From Rhodococcus sp. W8901 (GTDB lineage: Bacteria > Actinomycetota > Actinomycetes > Mycobacteriales > Mycobacteriaceae): a stretch of 64,000 nucleotides of DNA. Below are positions 61,888-64,000 of the stretch, in pieces (the stretch's first letter is position 1; each line of letters begins with the position of its first letter). The position numbers and the translations under genes were made by a program. The stretch lies in assembly GCF_013348805.1 (NCBI RefSeq), contig NZ_CP054690.1:1240001-1304000 (forward strand), read 5' to 3'. Below the pieces are notes generated by a model. The model was not told where the DNA came from, did no database searches, and worked only from the letters and a program-made list of their open reading frames with translations.

Positions 61888-62013
61888 TCGCCTCACCTCA
61901 CTTCACCGCGTCACGGCCGTCTCGCGCCATCGACGCGTGTCCCCCCACACCCTGCGGGCCGCGCCCGCGCGCCTGACGGCTGCCGCGCGCCCGCACACGA
62001 AAGGCACAGATTC

Positions 62014-62571
62014 ATGAAGGCATTCACCCGCGCCCGCACCCTCGCGATCGGCGTGGCGGTCGCCGCCGGCCTCGTTCTCACCGGCTGCAGCAGCGACTCG
62101 GACGACTCGAAGTCGAGCGGTACCGACACCGCGGCGATCGCGTTGCAGGACTCGTGGGTCAAGGCGGCCGACACGGGCATGACCGCACTGTTCGGCACCA
62201 TCGTCAACAACTCCGACAACGCGGTCAACCTCACCAAGGTCACCACGACGGCATCGCCGCGCGTCGAACTGCACGAGATGGCGCCCGACGGCACCGGCGC
62301 GATGAAGATGCGCGAGAAGGACGGCGGCGTGACGGTGGCGGCACACAGCACGTACGAGCTCAAGCCGGGAGCCGACCACATCATGCTGTTCGACCTGCCC
62401 GCACCGGTCCAGGCCGGCACCGACGTCCCGTTCACGTTCGAGTTCGCCGACGGTGCCACCGCCCAGTTCACGGCGCAGGTCCGTGACTTCACCGGCGCCC
62501 GCGAGGAGTACAGCGGTGGCGACCACGGTGCGGCGCCCGCGGAAACCCAGGGGATGAACCACGGTGGCTGA
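62014..62571 (+). CDS. Copper chaperone PCu(A)C lipoprotein
   Basis: 185 residues. Lipobox LTGC25 makes it a membrane-anchored exported protein. The PCu(A)C copper-binding pattern is present: H87-E-M89, M99 and H122-I-M124. The tail ends in His/Met-rich sequence (GGDHGAAPAETQGMNHGG), a possible second copper site. It delivers Cu(I) outside the membrane, usually to cytochrome oxidase. Its stop overlaps the start of the DyP peroxidase by 8 bases. Confidence 0.93.
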   Translation: MKAFTRARTLAIGVAVAAGLVLTGCSSDSDDSKSSGTDTAAIALQDSWVKAADTGMTALFGTIVNNSDNAVNLTKVTTTASPRVELHEMAPDGTGAMKMREKDGGVTVAAHSTYELKPGADHIMLFDLPAPVQAGTDVPFTFEFADGATAQFTAQVRDFTGAREEYSGGDHGAAPAETQGMNHGG

Positions 62572-63754
62572 TATCAGCCGCCGTCGGCTGCTCGGGGCCG
62601 GTGCCGTCGCTGTCGGCGGCGTCGGCCTCGGCCTCGGGGCGGGCGCCGTTGTCGCCCGCCCCGCCAGGGCCGAAGCCGTCTCGCCGGTGGTCCCGTTCCA
62701 CGGGGAACACCAGGCGGGCATCGAGACGACGCCGCAGGCGCACACCACGTTCGTCGGACTCGACCTGCGTCCCGGCACCGACCGGGCCGCGCTGGTCAGG
62801 ATGATGCGGGTGTGGACCGACGACGCGGCCCGGCTCACCGCGGGGCGCGGCGCACTCGCCGACACCGAGCCCGGCCTCGCGACGGCACCGGCCCGGCTCA
62901 CCGTCACCGTCGGATTCGGCCCGGGCGCGTTCCTGGCCGCGGGACTCGAGGATCGGCGGCCGTCGTGGTGCAAGCCGTTGCCGCCGTACGAGATCGACCG
63001 ACTCGAGGAGCGGTGGAACGACGGCGACATCCTGCTGCAGGTGGGCTCGGACGATCCGGTCACCGTCGCCCACACGCTGCGGGTGCTGCTCAAGGCTGCC
63101 CGCAACACCGCGACCGTGCGCTGGGTGCAGCGCGGGTTCCGCCGCGCCCGCGGCAGCGAACCGGACGGCACCACGATGCGGAATCTGATGGGGCAGGTGG
63201 ACGGCACCGTCAACCCGCAGGCCGGCAGCGACGACTTCGCGCAGGTGGTGTGGAACGACGGTGCGGAGCAGCCGTGGCTGGCCGGCGGGACGTCGGTGGT
63301 GATCCGGCGCATCCACCTCGACCTCGACGGGTGGGACGAACTCGACGGTCCCGGCCGTGACGTGGTGATGGGCCGACGGATGTCCGACGGCTCGCCGCTC
63401 ACCGGTGAATCCGAGCACGACACACCCGATTTCGAGGCCACCGGACCTGGCGGGCTCACGATCATCTCCGAGTTCTCGCACATCGCTCGGGCCCGTCCCG
63501 TCGACCCGCGGGAGCGGTTCCACCGCCGGGCGTACAACTACGACGAGGCGCCGGATGGTGTCGGAGTCTCCGACTCGGGGCTGATCTTCGTGGCCTACCA
63601 GGCCGACGTCGACGCCCAGTACCTGCCGGTGCAACAGCGCCTCGCCGAGTTGGACATGTTCAACCAGTGGTCGACGCCGATCGGGTCCGCGGTGTTCGCG
63701 ATCCTTCCGGGATGCCGTGAGGGCGAGTACCTGGGGCAGGTTCTGCTGGGCTGA
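62564..63754 (+). CDS. Tat-exported DyP-type haem peroxidase
   Basis: 396 residues. Twin-arginine signal SRRRLLGAGAVAVGGVGLGL with cleavage near ARA36. Catalytic GxxDG motif with D213 (GQVDGTVNP), proximal haem ligand H306 (ISEFSHIARARP) and the distal arginine region nearby. This is the exported class related to EfeB/DyP A. It oxidises dyes, lignin-like phenols or haem-related substrates with H2O2. GTG start overlaps the PCu(A)C gene, so the two are co-translated. Confidence 0.93.
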   Translation: MADISRRRLLGAGAVAVGGVGLGLGAGAVVARPARAEAVSPVVPFHGEHQAGIETTPQAHTTFVGLDLRPGTDRAALVRMMRVWTDDAARLTAGRGALADTEPGLATAPARLTVTVGFGPGAFLAAGLEDRRPSWCKPLPPYEIDRLEERWNDGDILLQVGSDDPVTVAHTLRVLLKAARNTATVRWVQRGFRRARGSEPDGTTMRNLMGQVDGTVNPQAGSDDFAQVVWNDGAEQPWLAGGTSVVIRRIHLDLDGWDELDGPGRDVVMGRRMSDGSPLTGESEHDTPDFEATGPGGLTIISEFSHIARARPVDPRERFHRRAYNYDEAPDGVGVSDSGLIFVAYQADVDAQYLPVQQRLAELDMFNQWSTPIGSAVFAILPGCREGEYLGQVLLG

Positions 63755-63773
63755 CGCCCAGTCGGTGGCCGGC

Positions 63774-64000
63774 TCAGCTCTCGCTGAGTCGGCCGCCGTC
63801 CATCCGCCACCGTCGGGTGCTGCGCGTCGACTCCAGCATCCGCCGGTCGTGGGTGACCAACAGCAGTGTGCCGGTGAAGGATTCCATCGCCTGCTCGAGC
63901 TGTTCGATCGCCGGCAGGTCGAGGTGATTGGTGGGTTCGTCGAGGACCAGGAGGTTCACGCCCCGAGCCTGTAGCAGCGCGAGGGCCGCACGGGTACGTT
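63774..64000 (-). CDS. ABC-F family ATPase, C-terminal end only
   Basis: The frame enters from the right edge and ends at 63774 (about 75 residues). ALALLQARGVNLLVLDEPTN contains Walker B and the ABC-F specific DEPTNHLDLPAIEQLEQA; the H-loop LLVTHDRRMLE follows. These are soluble ribosome-associated ATPases, some protecting against antibiotics. N-terminal part is outside the window. Confidence 0.88.
   Translation of the reverse strand, partial: RTRAALALLQARGVNLLVLDEPTNHLDLPAIEQLEQAMESFTGTLLLVTHDRRMLESTRSTRRWRMDGGRLSES

Overview
The window is a high-GC, gene-dense stretch of an actinobacterial chromosome, most likely Rhodococcus or a close mycolic-acid-producing relative. Support for this comes from a mycolyltransferase-type secreted esterase, PrrA/PrrB, SepH, DUF2771, DUF3027, DUF2530 and DUF2537 proteins, AccD3, an F420-type LLM oxidoreductase, many GTG starts and ATGA/GTGA gene overlaps. 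From memory of the M. tuberculosis H37Rv map, much of it follows the Rv0871-Rv0904c order: cspB, DUF2771, MFS, DUF3027, MarR, TrmH-like, DUF2537, sepH, serC, citA, gltA2, prrB/prrA, accD3. Accessory blocks sit inside this conserved frame. I found no rRNA, tRNA, CRISPR array, insertion sequence or prophage.

Layout. 1-412: exported protein with a SipW-type signal, cut by the left edge. 736-3151: cyclase gene followed by a thiamine-diphosphate enzyme that carries a frameshift. 3432-13760: conserved core with cold-shock protein, DUF2771/MFS operon, glutaminyl cyclase lipoprotein, DUF3027 plus a GHKL ATPase-like protein, PAP2 phosphatase, DUF2530, purine permease and MarR. 13814-22948: accessory catabolic island lying between the MarR (Rv0880-like) and TrmH (Rv0881-like) genes. 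It has divergent operons coding a four-histidine carotenoid/stilbene oxygenase, two thiolases, an LLM oxidoreductase, an acyl-CoA synthetase and a two-module HxlR regulator, then a membrane protein/TetR pair. 22980-33515: core again, with rRNA/tRNA methyltransferase, DUF2537, sepH, serC, citA, pdxH, MFS, PfkB kinase, gltA2 and a tandem FKBP. 33592-40158: shortened Ddn-like protein, secreted mycolyltransferase, flippase-like protein with an embedded pseudokinase, PrrBA two-component system, MarR. 40215-56648: accessory block with FAH hydrolase, GntR-BlaI-M56 operon, DsbA-CcdA pair, photolyase, old-yellow-enzyme, prpE, AlkD-like repair protein, GPP34 protein, MerR/aldo-keto reductase, TetR/DUF1304/MDR reductase and a decayed methyltransferase. 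56729-64000: accD3, XRE-controlled ABC-2 exporter operon, copper chaperone PCu(A)C with Tat-exported DyP peroxidase, and the end of an ABC-F gene.

Themes. (1) The 13.8-22.9 kb island is the best candidate for an undescribed pathway: oxidative C=C cleavage, CoA activation and thiolysis genes are grouped under a duplicated HxlR regulator, with substrate unknown. (2) Three genes show decay or internal loss: the frameshifted ThDP enzyme, the Ddn-like protein missing its central part, and the methyltransferase missing its SAM-binding part. (3) Clear operator-like dyads lie in front of TetR, MarR, MerR and XRE genes and upstream of dsbA. (4) Intrinsic terminators with strong stems follow cspB/DUF2771, serC, the FKBP gene, the mycolyltransferase, prpE and the ABC operon.

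Limits: functions come from motif recognition in the translated sequence without database searches. Start codons are chosen by ribosome-binding site, overlap and family length, and remain uncertain where noted.
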